Shown: positions 34,610 through 46,766, counted from the first letter of the stretch. The stretch: DNA of 64,000 nt from Saccharina japonica (GCA_008828725.1 MEHQ01000528.1:42255-106254), one strand, 5' to 3'. A program made the numbers and translations. Notes: generated by a model from the sequence alone, not told the origin.

Positions 34610-35010
34610 ATGTATGTATGTATGTATGTATGTATGTATGTATGTATGTATGTATGTATGTATGTATGTATGTATGTATGTATGTATGTATGTATGTATG
34701 TATGTATGTATGTATGTATGTATGTATGTATGTATGTATGTATGTATGTATGTATGTATGTATGTATGTATGTATGTATGTATGTATGTATGTATGTATG
34801 TATGTATGTATGTATGTATGTATGTATGTATGTATGTATGTATGTATGTATGTATGTATGTATGTATGTATGTATGTATGTATGTATGTATGTATGTATG
34901 TATGTATGTATGTATGTATGTATGTATGTATGTATGTATGTATGTATGTATGTATGTATGTATGTATGTATGTATGTATGTATGTATGTATGTATGTATG
35001 TATGTATGTT
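34610..35010. repeat. (ATGT)n microsatellite, about 400 bp
   Basis: An essentially perfect run of about 100 ATGT units starts immediately after the N at 34609. The equivalent place in the other copies (27388-27411, 33474-33491, 38598-38619) has only four to six units. Confidence 0.85.
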
Positions 35011-36128
35011 TGTTCGTTTGTGGCGGAGCTGGCAGGAAGGGCATCGGTGGAAGCAAGGGAATAGTACGAAAATAATTTTCACAGACTACGATCTACTGTA
35101 GATAATCTAGATCACTAACCTGCCCGTTATGAGGCGTTTGTTGTGTAGAATCTGTGTAGTACAGATCCAACCCGGGAAAACTTGTGCTAGATCACGTACG
35201 TAAGATGGCACGGCTTCCACCTTACTACTGTAGGTCGTACCAGGTACAAACCAGGAAACATGTGGTAATAACCCTAACCCTAACCCTAATAGGCCATGCA
35301 GATTGTCATTCAGTGGTGGCGATCGGCCATCTGCCCGATGTGTGAACCAGTTAGTACATCGCCATCGCTCGGGCGAGAGCTTGCTCTCGGTCTTGCGGGC
35401 TGGTGGTTGTTTTAGTCATGTCGGTAGAAAGCGACGACGACTAAAAGGTTATGATTGTTGCTGGCCGCGGCCATTCGACATCCCGTGGTTTGAGTGCAGT
35501 TTTGCTATGCGGCATCACCCGGCCGATCCGACAAAACACGAGCGGGCGGCCGCTGCTTCTGCGTCCGGTCTAGCCTCTTGACCGCATGCGGTGATAGTCA
35601 TGTAGTTCTCGAATCGTCTTTTTCGTACGGCAGTATGTATGTATGTAGCATCGATTATGTCGAGAGGCTGCTGACCTGACGCAAGAGCAAGCGATAGGTG
35701 CGAAAAATAACGCTCGTAACAAGTTGCACGATGCACGCGCTTTGATGCACGTTCATAGCCAACGGCCCCCTCGGGTACAGCGGGCTTTTCGATATACCGG
35801 CGCCCTTTTGTTTTTCGTTACCCCCAGCTGTTGTGCTCCTCCTATTAATAGCCCTCTGTTTTTGTTCCGACCCCGCTGTGTTATGCTCCCTCTGGCCCCC
35901 TTTTTACGCCCCGCACACCTCTCCCTTCGGCGCTGTCACCCCGTGGGACAGGCGAGAATCGGAGATGTGACTGTCACGCAGTCAGAAGCGCCTCCATCAC
36001 AAGGGTAGCCAAGCACGGTTATTCGCCCTGCGACCGCAACCGAGGTTGTAGTGCTAGGCGTGGTTCTCACGCATATGGGAGGCGTTATTTTGTAAGGCGG
36101 GGGCGGAGGGGGGGGACAGGGGATAGCC
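35011..36128 (+). repeat. Diverged copy of the block's right part
   Basis: It matches about 38620-39740 with frequent substitutions, including its own telomere-like tract at 35269-35290. It ends at the N at 36129. It is clearly less similar than the 31505-34608 copy, suggesting a second allele or an older duplicate. No exon of the NDUFAF5 gene is included. Confidence 0.7.
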
Positions 36129-36129
36129 N

Positions 36130-39100
36130 TAGATAAACTTTCCGGCTCAACAATGATGCGGACCACTTTTAAAGCCGTCTCGTAGGCGAGTTAACTGTGG
36201 GTTTTCTGTCATGCCTTCTTATTCATGTTGTTATTTTTTGTTTTCGGCTCGGTTTTGCGCCTTTTTCGTTTCTTGTTTTTGCTATTTTTCAATTATTTTT
36301 ATTGCTCGCTCCAGTTTCCATCCCCGACACCAGTTTTTGTTTGTCCTGCCTCCTGGAGTTGTCGTGTCCTCACTCGGCAAACCGCTACCACCGACTTTTG
36401 TTTTACGCGCGAAGTGCGCTTCCCGGCGGTGCATGGTGCGCACAAATAGCAGGGGATACAAAAAAACACACCCCGCCGGTGCGACCGCCTCTTTTTCCAT
36501 TTTATTATTTCCGCCGATCGCTTTTCCCCTTCAGAACTGCACCAACCATTGTTTTTTTTTGGGGGGGGGGGGAACTACGTGGAATTAGTGTGGGATATTT
36601 TTTTGCAGTTAAAAAAGGGTTGGAATTTAGGGAGACAAAGGAGGGAACGGCTGAGTCCGCGATTTCTCGGTACAGGTGGATGTATATAGTGCCCTGCCCT
36701 GCAGCGGGGACGAAGTGACGCGTCGTGTGTACGCACAACGAGAGAGCTCATGTTTCCAGGAGAGGATGGCGGGACGTCCCTCTCTTGTTTCGGTGTGTCT
36801 CCGGGTGACCGATAACTTTTGTGTCGCCTTTCTTTTTTTGTCGCGTTCGCAATTCCACCAGGTGCTCTTTCTCGCAAAGAGGGGTTAGTTGGGTGCTCTG
36901 TTTGTGACCTCGTTCCGCCACGCCAGCACCTGGTATTATAAGTCTACAATTGTAGAGTCACAATTTTACGAACGTACGCTATGATAATAGTATAATTATT
37001 TCTGGGAGTCGAAAAATGCCGATGTTGTTTGGTTGTCTTTGTATCCCCACCGAAGATCTGGGTGGTGTTTTTGTGGCAGGCAATCGGCTGAAAAGACTGC
37101 AGTTGGTTGACGACTTTTCGTCGGCGAGGCACTGTCACCGTCATGATGCTTGTTTCATAATTCATTGACTAAATATTTCTGGCTCAATCAACCATGTCAT
37201 CGGATGTCGTATTTTGGTGTCGTCGCTTTGATGTCTGCCCCCCCCCTCCTGTCCGCTGTAGGGCATGGGGGAGTCGAACGCGGCCGCGAATCGCCGGCCC
37301 AGGGTCAGCCGGGAAACCATGCTGGCGGCAGCCGCGGCCTATCAAGGTGCGCCTTTTCGACAGCCCGTTCGCTTTTTGGGGTTGGAGGGAGGCAGGGAGG
37401 CTGGATCAAACGAGAGCTCCGCTTGCCGTTTTTTTTTTTGGTGTTGGATGTCTTTTTTCACGCGCTCCGTGTTCGACGAGAAGTAAGTGCTGCCTGTGCA
37501 GCTCCTACTATTACGGCGGAGGAACCATAGTAAACACTAGTAAATAGGACCAAATATTGTTAGTAAAAATAGTAAAATATATAGGTTTTTGTGTGTACCG
37601 TAGGTGCTATTTACTACAGCCCCCCAAAATAATAGGTCCCTTTCGTCGCGCTAACTAGCATATTCCGTACCTCGGCCAAAAGACGGGCTGAACTGCTTCG
37701 TTGCCCGCACGCGCGTCTTTTATCGCTCTGCCCTTCGCGCCCGCCCTCTGTCTTAAGCACCTGCGAACCCCTGGAGCCGACCGTAATGTTGCTGTACGCT
37801 CGAGGTGTTGGTGGGCGCACCAGCTGTCAAGTTTGGTCGTGCCACCTTCCCCTTCCCCCATCAATGAATTCGTCGCTGCCGTCCAATACTAGAAAGTCCG
37901 CTTCACAAGGTTCTTACTGTAGTAGGATACAGCCCACCCTTCATGCGACTAGTCCAACACCTCACGTTTCGCTTCGCGCTTGGTGCAAGCAATCCATGTT
38001 TACCTGGTCGGCGAAAAAAACTGACGTGCTCCGTCCCGGCATTGTAGGGATGCGAGGGCCTATGGTCATACGACTACAGCCATGCATGACATTTAGTACC
38101 CCGCTGGTCGGTGAAAACCCGACATGCTCCGTCCCGGCATTGTAGGGATGCGAGGGTCTATGGTCATACAATTACGGCCATGCATGGCAATAGGTACACC
38201 CCCCTTACCCCCCCCTCTTATGCGGCCTCCTCCTCCTCCTTCCCTTTCACCTGTCTACCTTTGGCGGGCAGCGCTGTATGGGGAAGAAGACGGCACTGTC
38301 GAGGCTACGTTCCAGGTGGTGTACATGATCGGGTGGGCGCCGCACGACTCGCAGCCCCAGCCGAAGCGGCGGGGCTCTGGACAGGTGAATGAAGAAGCAC
38401 ACGACACACACTGCTGCTGCTGCTGTGTTCGGTTTGCAAGCCCTGACGGGGAGGGAAGGGATCCCTCCACGCGTCGATTAGTTTTTGGTTTTAATTTTTT
38501 TCCCCCCCAAGGCTGAGCCGATCGTCGCAAAATGGTTGACGACTGGTTTCGAGGTGTCGCCCGGTGCAGTCACAACATCACCCAAAGACGACCTGGTGTA
38601 TGTATGTATGTATGTATGTTTGTGGCGGAGCTGGCAGGAAGGGCATCGGTGGAAGCAAAAGGGAAAAGTACGAAATTACTTTTCGCACGGACAGATGACG
38701 ATCTAGATCATCTATATCATCTATATCCTATAGATCACTAACCTGCCCGTTATGATATGTTCGTTGTGCAGGATCTGTGTGGTACAGATCCAACCCAGGA
38801 AAACTTGTGCTAGATCACGTACGTAAGATTGTACGGCTTCCACCCGGAGACATAAGTTACTACTGTAGGTCGTACCAGGTACAAACCAGGAAACATGTGG
38901 TAATAACCCTAACCCTAACCCTAATAGGCCATGCAGACTGTCATTCAGTGGTGGCGATCGGGCATCTGGCCGATGTGTGAACTAGTTAGTATATCGCCAT
39001 CGCTCGGGCGAGAGCTTGCTCTCGGTCTTGCGATGGCTGGTGGTTGCTTTAGTCATCTCGGAAGAAAAAGACGGCGACAAAAAGGCTCTGATTGTTGCTG

Positions 39101-40278
39101 GCCGTGGCCATCCGACACCCCATGATTCGAGTGCAGTTTTGCTATGCGGCATCACCCGGCCGATCCGACAAAACACGAGCGGGCGGCCGCTGCTTCTGCG
39201 CCCGGTCTAGCCTCTTGGCCGCCTGCGGTGATAGTCATGTAGTTCTCGAATCATCTTTTTTGTACGATAGTATGTATATATGTAGCATCGATTATGTCGA
39301 GCGGCTGCTGACCTGACGCAAGAGCAAGCGATAGGTGCGAAAAAATTAAGCTCGTAACAAGTTGCACGATGCACGCGCTTTGATGCACGTTCGTAACCAA
39401 TGGCCCCCCCGCGTACCGCTGGCTTTTCGATAAACCGGCGGCCTTTTTTTTTCGTTACCCCCAGCGGTTGTGCTCCTCCTATTAATAGCCCTCTGTTTTT
39501 GTTCCGAACCCGCTGTGTTGTGCTCCCTCTGGCCCTTTTTTTACCCCCCGTACACCTCTCCCTCCGGCGCTGTCACCCCTGGGACAGGCGAGAATCGGAG
39601 ATGTGACTGTCACGCAGTCAGAAGCGCCTCCATCACAAGGGTAACCAAGCACGGTTATTATCTCTACGGCCGTAATCGAGGTTGTAGTACTAGGCGTGGT
39701 TTTCACGCATGCGGGAGGCGTTATTTTGTAGGGCGGCGCCGGGGAGGGGGGGGGGGGGGCTCCACTGGTACGGGGTGTACTCATGTCGTGCACGGTCGTA
39801 GTTGTATGACCATAGACCCTCGCATCCCTACAATGCCGGGACGGGGCACGTTGGGTTTTCACCGACCAAGCAAACATTGCTTGCACCAAGCGCGAAGCGA
39901 AACATGAGGTATTGGGCGGGAGGGCAGGGGATAGCATCTGCTTTGTCCCCCCTATGCCCTATTCTCAGGCAGCCGAGGGTGGGGCTGCGACTGCGATGCC
40001 ATTCACTGCTGTTTTTTCTGCGTTTGTTGGAGGGCAAGAAGCGAACCGATTTCCCAAGTTCTGTTTTGGCGGGTAGCTTGATATATATTTTTTCCCGATC
40101 CGATAGCGCGTGAAAGCCAGAAATGAGAAAACTCGTGACGGAGAAAAGCGGCACGGTGCGAGTTCCCGGGCCGAGATTTCCGATGCTAACGGTTCGCAGC
40201 CAAAGAAAAGACAAGCGAGTGGGACAGCTATCATGGCTGCCCGACGATGCGAGGGTTTTCGTATTTTGTGTTGGATGC
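36130..40278 (+). repeat. Most complete copy of the duplicated block
   Basis: This copy is in the same orientation as NDUFAF5 and is the only one that continues into unique sequence, at 40279. I treat it as the reference copy. It carries exons 7-8, the telomere-like tract, several CATGCATGGCCGTAGTCGTA elements and the GGGTTGGATCTGTA-type repeat at about 38690-38850. Confidence 0.7.
37262..38384 (+). CDS. NDUFAF5: NDUFAF5-like exons 7-8 (reference copy)
   Basis: Exon 7 (37262-37346) starts GMGESNAA and joins exon 6 in phase 0. Exon 8 (38272-38384) joins in phase 1, giving YQALYGEEDG and then VVYMIGWAPHDSQ and KRRGSG. These match the conserved MGE(S/T), MY-NEDG-V-ATFQI-YMIGW and RGSA elements near the C-terminus of the family. 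Together with exons 1-6 this gives about 348 aa, against ~345 for the human protein. The last ~20 residues are unassigned. Either the GTGAAT donor at 38385 leads to a further exon, for example an open segment from 38512 beginning AEPIVAKW that does not resemble the family, or translation reads on. Confidence 0.75.
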
Positions 40279-40855
40279 GTTGCCGGGGGTAGTGGTGGCG
40301 TAGGCGGGGGCCAGCGGGCTTGACGAGTGTCTGGCGCTTCTGCCGTGTGATTTTCGTACGTGTGATGGCGATAAACGTGATGGGATTTTGCGGCGCCATT
40401 GCGCAGACGAAGCGCTGTCTCTCTGGGGTGTACCTATACCGGTATCGATCAGCAGTAATGTGCTAAAAAACTTTCCAACGAATGAGGCTCGAAGGCAGAC
40501 AGGACGTGGACGGCCTGGTGTCGCGCTTGAGCTATATAGCGTCGACGCTATATGCCTTGCGGGGTACATACATACCAGGACAGGAACGTATTGTGTTATC
40601 TAACATCGTGGTACGTACAGCAGTAGTAGCACTCTCGTCTGAACGGCTTTGGTTTCACGGGACTCCCTTGTCCGAAACACTGACAAGTACTTGTTGATAC
40701 GAGCTTTTGAGTCCGGCTCGCGCGCCGTTTGCTTCGTGTCAACAAGACGCAGTGCTCCGATAGATATGGGGCCGCCCCTAATATTTCTGAGCCTATTCCT
40801 TCGTCTCTATACTTGAGGAGCTCCATATTACGAGTACCTCGGCCAAAACTGACCT
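40279..40855. other. Unique flank between duplicated block and tandem repeat
   Basis: No exon with good support. It may hold the end of the NDUFAF5 gene or intron of the next one. Short open stretches exist but lack splice signals in phase. Confidence 0.35.
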
Positions 40856-41657
40856 TCGAAAGTGGAACCTGGAGGCCAGAATGGACACCGACACGATGCT
40901 CAACAAGAAGGCCGCCAGGGGGCGGCGCTTCTCTTGGGCGTGTCAGCAGTGCAAGGTGTTTGTTGCCTTTTAATTTTTGCGGTTCTTTGGTTTGTTCGTT
41001 CGTTCGTTCGTTGTGATGTGATCGCGCACAGTTGTTTTTCACGCGAATTAATATTAAACCGTTACATTTAGAAAGGAACAAAAAAATGTACGTACACATT
41101 CGTACTACTCACGTTTTTCGCGACAAAACGCTTGGGGATTACTGCTGTAGTGTGGGATAACATTTGCAGGTTGAAATTGGGTCTTGAGACTGATAAAAAA
41201 AAAAATGACCTCAAAACGGTCAGCAGGCAAGCCCCAAAGCTTTTCGGGGTACTTTTCGCTGGTAGATAAGGGGCAATGTTTGCCTGTGCTATTGACAAGA
41301 GTAGATGATTTATAGACCGTACGTACGACTATCGATGCACTGTTTTGCCGCCGACGGGTCAAACATGCCGCTTGGTCTTGGAGGCATGTCGCTCCGATAC
41401 GAAGTGTATCACCTCAAACCTTATCACAACCCTACCCTATCCCCCCCCCCCCCCCCCACCCCCGACCCCCAAAACTAAAACACAGTCCGAGGGGATATCC
41501 CCCGAGGCCCAGCGGGAATCAACAAAACTTCTCTCGGCGCAAATCGACGGATTTGCCGGCACGAAGCGGAGGAGCTCTTCCACGACCGCAGCCGCGGCGG
41601 GAGACGAGAGACGGGCGTCAGAAGGCAAGAGAGATTCCGGGTCCGCCGGTTCCAATT
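40856..41657 (+). repeat. Partial tandem duplicate (left copy) of 41756-42551
   Basis: About 800 bp with an 894-900 bp offset: the last part of one exon (from the RKWNLEARMDTD segment), the complete intron, and the first part of the next exon (SEGISPEAQ...). Differences are a few substitutions, C-run length and a CTG in the intron. Both edges cut through exons, so this copy cannot encode a product on its own. There is no N here, so it may be a true tandem duplication. Confidence 0.7.
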
Positions 41658-41680
41658 TGTTGTTTTGCACGCCCCTGAAG

Positions 41681-43264
41681 ATGAGCTTCGTGATGTCGAT
41701 ATTTGTCCTGGGGTACAAGATGACGCTGCTGGAGAAGCACGCGAGGCTGCAGATCCGAAAGTGGAACCTGGAGGCCAGAATGGACACCGACACGATGCTC
41801 AACAAGAAGGCCGCCAGGGGGCGGCGGTTCTCTTGGGCGTGTCAGCAGTGCAAGGTGTTTGTTGCCTTTTAATTTTTGCGGTTCTTTGGTTTGTTCGTTC
41901 GTTCGTTCGTTGTGATGTGATCGCGCACAGTTTTTTTTCACGCGAATTAATATTAAACCGTTACATTTAGAAAGGAACAAAAAAATGTACGTACACATTC
42001 GTACTACTCACGTTTTTCGCGACAAAACGCTTGGGGATTACTGTAGTGTGGGATAACATTTGCAGGTTGAAATTGGGTCTTGAGACTGATAAAAAAAAAA
42101 CTGACCTCAAAACGGTCAGCAGGCAAGCCCCAAAGCTTTTCGGGGTACTTTTCGCTGGTAGATAAGGGGCAATGTTTGCCTGTGCTATTGACAAGAGTAG
42201 ATGATTTATAGACCGTACGTACGACTATCGATGCACTGTTTTGCCGCCGACGGGTCAAACATGCCGCTTGGTCTTGGAGGCATGTCGCTCCGATACGAAG
42301 TGTATCACCTCAAACCTTATCACAACCCTCCCCCCCACCCCCCCCCCCCCCCCCCCCGACCCCCAAAACTAAAACACAGTCCGAGGGGATATCCCCCGAG
42401 GCCCAGCGGGAATCAACAAAACTTCTCTCGGCGCAAATCGACGGATTTGCCGGCACGAAGCGGAGGAGCTCTTCCACGACCGCAGCCGCGGCGGGAGACG
42501 AGAGACGGGCGTCAGAAGGCAAGAGAGATTCCGGGTCCGCCGGTTCCAATTCTTCGATCCCGGCCGGACCCGGCGCGAAAGCTACCACCACCACCACCAC
42601 CACCACCACTGCCGCTGCCGAAAACGGCGTGTCTTCCGCCAATGGTAGGGGTAGGGGTGGGGGTGGAGGAACGACGAGCGCTGCTGATAGTGCTACTGCT
42701 GCCGCGGAAGGTGAGGGTCAGGAACAAGGCCTCCTCCTCCCCCCACGAGGGGAAGGGGAGATGCTCGGCGGAGCAGGAGGCAGCGAAACCCCCGCTGCTG
42801 CCGCCAACACCGACACCAAGAAGAGTAAGAGCCGATTCAGCTTTGGCGGTGGTGGCGGTTGGCGGAGTAGCGCCGCGACGGCCACAGCGACGGGAGGAAG
42901 CGGCGGCGGCGGCGGCGCACGCAACAACAAGAATAAGAAGAGCGAGGGGGGCGGGGGGCGAGGAGGTCGCCGCCAGAACAAGAAAGTACTGCCGTCCGAG
43001 ATCCCCGCTGAGCCAGACAGCGAGGGGGTAGCGGAGGCCCTGGTGCCTCCCGGTCACCAGCTGTCCACGAGCGTTAGGGCTGGAGGTGCTGGAGGGGGGG
43101 GAGGGAGGAGCCCGCGGGGGGGGGGGGTCCTCTCGATAGCCGAGGCAGAAGAAACAAGAGCGACAGAAGCGAGCTTCTGCCGGAAGATAGAAGTAGAACA
43201 TTTCTCTGGGACACCTTCGGGGGGGGGGGGAGGTGTTGCGGAGTTGTGTGATGAAAAAAAATAG
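41681..43264 (+). CDS. 3'-terminal exons of a membrane protein (C-terminus)
   Basis: Proposed exons are 41681-41854 (58 codons, phase 0 at both ends) and 42380-43264 (294 codons, TAG). The first begins MSFVMSIFVLGYKM, a likely membrane segment, followed by a basic amphipathic stretch (RLQIRKWNLEARMD). The second is a low-complexity tail rich in Ala, Gly, Thr, Ser and basic residues, probably cytoplasmic and disordered. The upstream exons are absent on this strand. The membrane segment, the phase-0 start and the length would fit directly after the last exon (47708) of the LRR receptor on the opposite strand, whose 3' end is missing (see findings). The product is otherwise unrecognised. The 5' boundary at 41681 (acceptor CCTGAAG) is inferred; the frame is open further upstream only because of the duplicated sequence. 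Confidence 0.5.
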
Positions 43265-43495
43265 TTTTTGAGATGCATGGTTACATATTTACGACAGGGG
43301 TACATACAGATACCGTGGCATTTTTTGTTTTGGTGGCCGAAAGGTTTCTGGCTTGACGGACCCAGATCAACTGAGGAACGTACCTAAACTATCGGTTATC
43401 CCACATGCTACAGTAGTAGGATTGCAACACTATTTTTCGTTACGTAGCAACCTATTTACGAGGTCATAAATATGGGATTGCTCGTCCGGTTGAGC
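43265..43495. other. Short convergent spacer
   Basis: It separates the stop codons of the + strand exon (43264) and the - strand VWD-like exon (43496), so it serves as the 3' UTR/terminator region for both. No motif recognised. Confidence 0.4.
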
Positions 43496-45604
43496 CTACC
43501 ACGTGCAATTGTTTTTTTCGCCCATCGGTTCGGCTGCGAGCAGTCTACGGCCTGAGGTCTCCGATTCAAGCTTTTTCTTGTCCCAATAGGTTTCAAACCC
43601 GAAAGACCTGCACTCGCCAGGAATATTCACCACACTGACCTCCACACCCGGGGCTAGCGCTACCGTTCCGGGTGACAGTAGGACGTCTTCTCCATCAACA
43701 ACCACGCTGAGGGAACCATCCGCCAGACAAGGAAATACTTCCGGCGGACAGACGCTGTCCTGGCTGTGCGGTTGTTTCACCGAGATAACGATGCTGTGCT
43801 CAAACCCGTCGATGTCAGTGGTAATGAGCGAGAGGCCGGTGATGTAGGTGATCGCTGGAACGGACGGAACCGGGGCTGTGACGCGCATGTTGAGATGCAT
43901 CGTAGGGGAGTCCGAGATGAGAGCGTACCAGGCACCGTCCTCGCCCGTGAAGTCGAACGTTTGGCCCAAGAAGCCGGTCATGTGTGGGTCTCCTGTTCAT
44001 GTACAACATTGCGGATAGACAGTATTACGCGTTCAAGTAGAAACAGGTCACGAAGGTCTTGTAGATGAGGTGGAACATGGGACCGGCAAGACATATAACA
44101 CAAGCATTACCTATAGAGTCTAAACGTTTGCCCATCAACGACGTTTGTCATAGTTGGCATTTATTATCAAACGTACTTGAAGTTGGATCAGTTTAGACTT
44201 TGTTACTTCGGCATAAAGCTCATTCCTCGAATATTTTACAGGGTGTGTAGTTCATGTACTAAATGGCGCTCTGACTTCCTTTAGTTTTAGTGTACTGTAT
44301 AAAGAGGGGAAACATGGCCTTGAAGCAGGAACCTCAAACTTATAAACACGAGATCAGAGCTCGTAACAAAAAGAGAAAACTCAACAAAGCCAGATATAAT
44401 TATTTTTGAACATGAGTTTCAAATACGGGGTGAGAAAGTTAGCTCGATATCCCCAAAATTTAGAGGGGAACAATAAAAATACCGTTGCTCATGTAGGCTA
44501 TTGAATTATTTAGGGAATCATGTTAGGTAATATCCCTTCATGAATACTTCGTATTTTAGTGGGGGTTAACTGTGTACTGATATCTGCTCGTTTCTGGAGC
44601 TTAATCTACCTCGATCAGGGATATCGAATTTACACCTGAACGTTTTTGTTCGAAATAGGATATTTTTGGGTCCTTGCGGATGTCAAATACTGTTAGAATA
44701 GTATACTTACTTGTTCACTGCAAACGCAGGCGTTGTGTCGAGGTCGGTGTATATAAGTTCTAAACTAACATATTGAAGTGGTTAACGCAAGAAGACTTTG
44801 GTGGCAGTATATACGTTTGTTGGCTGGCCTAGATCTTATGCGACCAAGGCGTTGCGCGCACGGACACTGTGGTTGAGGTAGAGTGCCAAGACATTTTTTG
44901 ACGCATGCAGGATATCGCTCACCACAGGCACCGGAATTGACGCTCAAATCTTCGCAGACAAAAGTGTTTGGGCAGCAGGTCTCCCCGCTGCCTGGACAGT
45001 CACCATCGTTTGCACATTCAACTGAAGAAATGGTGGCGGGTAGAGCGTAACAGACAGTGTTTTAATAGTTGTCGTATAGTATTTCGAGGAAGAGTGGAAC
45101 GAATGGAAGTCAGACTTATGCAGGTCCTAAAGGAAAACAACGTCGAGGTCCCTCTTCGAAGCCCATTAAGGTTGCTAGGCATACATGCAAAACTCGTGTC
45201 GTGTGAGTGACTCGCCGGCGGTAGCCACGCCCCGAAGCACGTTCTACTAAGACATATGAAAACTCGGCGAGGTGCGGGTTGAGCTTTTTCTCAATTGTAT
45301 CAAAGCAATTTGCGTTCGGACGCAACTCGGCTAGACGAGTTAGACACGTACTGCAATACCGAGCGTACGAAACGCATTTCGAGGATCGAGGTGTGTCACT
45401 CAGGAACTAGAGCGCGGAAATATCTGAAAACGGACATGCCGATAACCGCCCTAACCGTGTCTTAGGAGGTGATCAGTGGTCGTTCAATACTAGGAACAAC
45501 CTACAAGAGATACGATTATTACTCACCGCATGTTAGTACCGTGTCAATATCAACGGTGCTGCCGAGCAAACATTGACAGATGCCAGTGTTAATTGGACCA
45601 TCGG
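43496..45604 (-). CDS. Secreted Cys-rich / von Willebrand D-like protein, 3' part
   Basis: Three exons on the minus strand are supported: 45604-45527 (ICQCLLGSTVDIDTV), 45021-44923 (ECANDGDCPGSGETCCPNTF) and 43992-43496 (stop TAG). All introns are phase 1. The last exon begins GDPHMTGFLGQTFDFTGEDG, the opening of a VWD-like domain, and runs with beta-rich sequence (LNMRVTAPVPSVPAITYI) to a C-terminal CTW. The small upstream exons carry closely spaced Cys residues as in EGF- or WAP-like modules. The protein is expected to be secreted or cell-wall associated. The 5' end is missing: the first exon needs a preceding phase-1 exon, and none is visible up to the guanine minisatellite. Molecular function is unknown. 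Confidence 0.65.
43993..44922 (-). other. Intron of the VWD-like gene
   Basis: AT-rich, unremarkable intron in phase 1 (TGT G|GA). No repeat recognised. Confidence 0.5.
45022..45526 (-). other. Intron of the VWD-like gene
   Basis: Phase-1 intron with a good GTGAGT donor at the 45526 side. Nothing else is recognised in it. Confidence 0.5.
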
Positions 45605-45645
45605 CTAATCAAGAACAGAAACGAAGATACAGAGCAATAGACAGC

Positions 45646-45683
<38 letters not shown>

Positions 45684-46766
45684 AGGAGAGAAGGCAACAA
45701 AAAATAACAACGTGGAAACAAAAAGCCTGTTTGTGTCGTGGAACACCAACAAAAAGCCTGTCTATGTCGTGGAACACCAGCTTCATACCCCTGCGGTACG
45801 TAGTGGAGATGGGTAGTGAAAAAAATTACCTTAATCGGACTTACGCAATATATTTACAGCGCTTGGCTTGGTGTGGTATCGACGAGACTGATTCGCAAAA
45901 CCGCTCCACTCTGAAAAACGAAACGAACAAACCTGGCCGAAAGTCGTTTCTGAATCAGAGGGGGGACGTTCGCACAGTCGATCGGGCTCAGGCGTGAGTG
46001 TGTGTATCCCTGTGTCGTTGTGGCGGCTGCACCAAAATTCGACGATTGATTTTGCCACGCGCTGGGTTGGAACAAGTGATACCCCAGTCTGTCAACCGCG
46101 ATGTTTCAGCGTGTAGCACACTCAGCAAGGAGGCTTTTGTCTCAACGAGTGCGGCAGTAAGGGCCCCCGACAACAAAAAACGCCTACGTACAGTAGTAAG
46201 ACCAATCCTTACATATTTACTTGTGGTATAGTACCACTCCTTCAACAACTTTGAGCACAGGCCATTGCATAGGATTTAGTGTACCAGATAGGCCTTATTA
46301 TATGCATCCAATTTTCTTAGCGCGACCCTCCCCCACAAAAAACAAAAACAAAATGGTGAGCCTTGTTTCATGTTATTTCTCGCTCGTGGGCTTGTACTGT
46401 ACGACCCCGGGGCGTTGCGCGCGTGGCCAACAAAACAGATCAATCAAGCTACTACTGTATTTACTGCGAAGTTCACATAATTGTTGTCGTGAGTGAGTGT
46501 GTGCATGAACCCCCACTTCCAATACCGCCTCCAACACCACCTCCAAAACCAACCGGTCGCCCGCCGCCACCCCCCTTCTCACCGCGTATCGCCCAATTCC
46601 CCCCCCCTATTCCTATGAACAGTGAGTGTATACGGCACTCCCTATAATAATGCACTGGAGATCATAAAAACGTAGCATGTAGCATGTCACTCTGGGCTGA
46701 AATATAAGGACCATTTCGGGTATAAATATGAAGAACAAACGGTCCTTACATTCTCGTCCAGAGTGA
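45605..46766. repeat. Non-coding region upstream of the VWD-like exons
   Basis: It holds a (GA)n run at 45648-45692, two AGCCTGT-TGTCGTGGAACACCA units at 45724-45780, and at 46700-46760 an AT-rich block in which AAGGACCATT and the recurrent CGGTCCTTACATTCTCGTCC motif face each other. No exon could be linked in phase to 45604. Confidence 0.4.

Noticed and set aside
34342-35082. Open frames of ~160-240 codons of CMYV or THTYI repeats
   Set aside because: Pure translation of the ATGT microsatellite; they cross an N and are open in every frame.
34610-36128. A separate gene in the diverged block copy
   Set aside because: Its open frames match non-coding parts of the other copies and contain no NDUFAF5 exon.
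38512-38706. Possible exon 9 of NDUFAF5 (starts AEPIVAKWLTTG)
   Set aside because: Phase fits, but the sequence does not resemble the family C-terminus and soon runs into the TATG repeat. Kept only as a possibility in the exon 7-8 entry.
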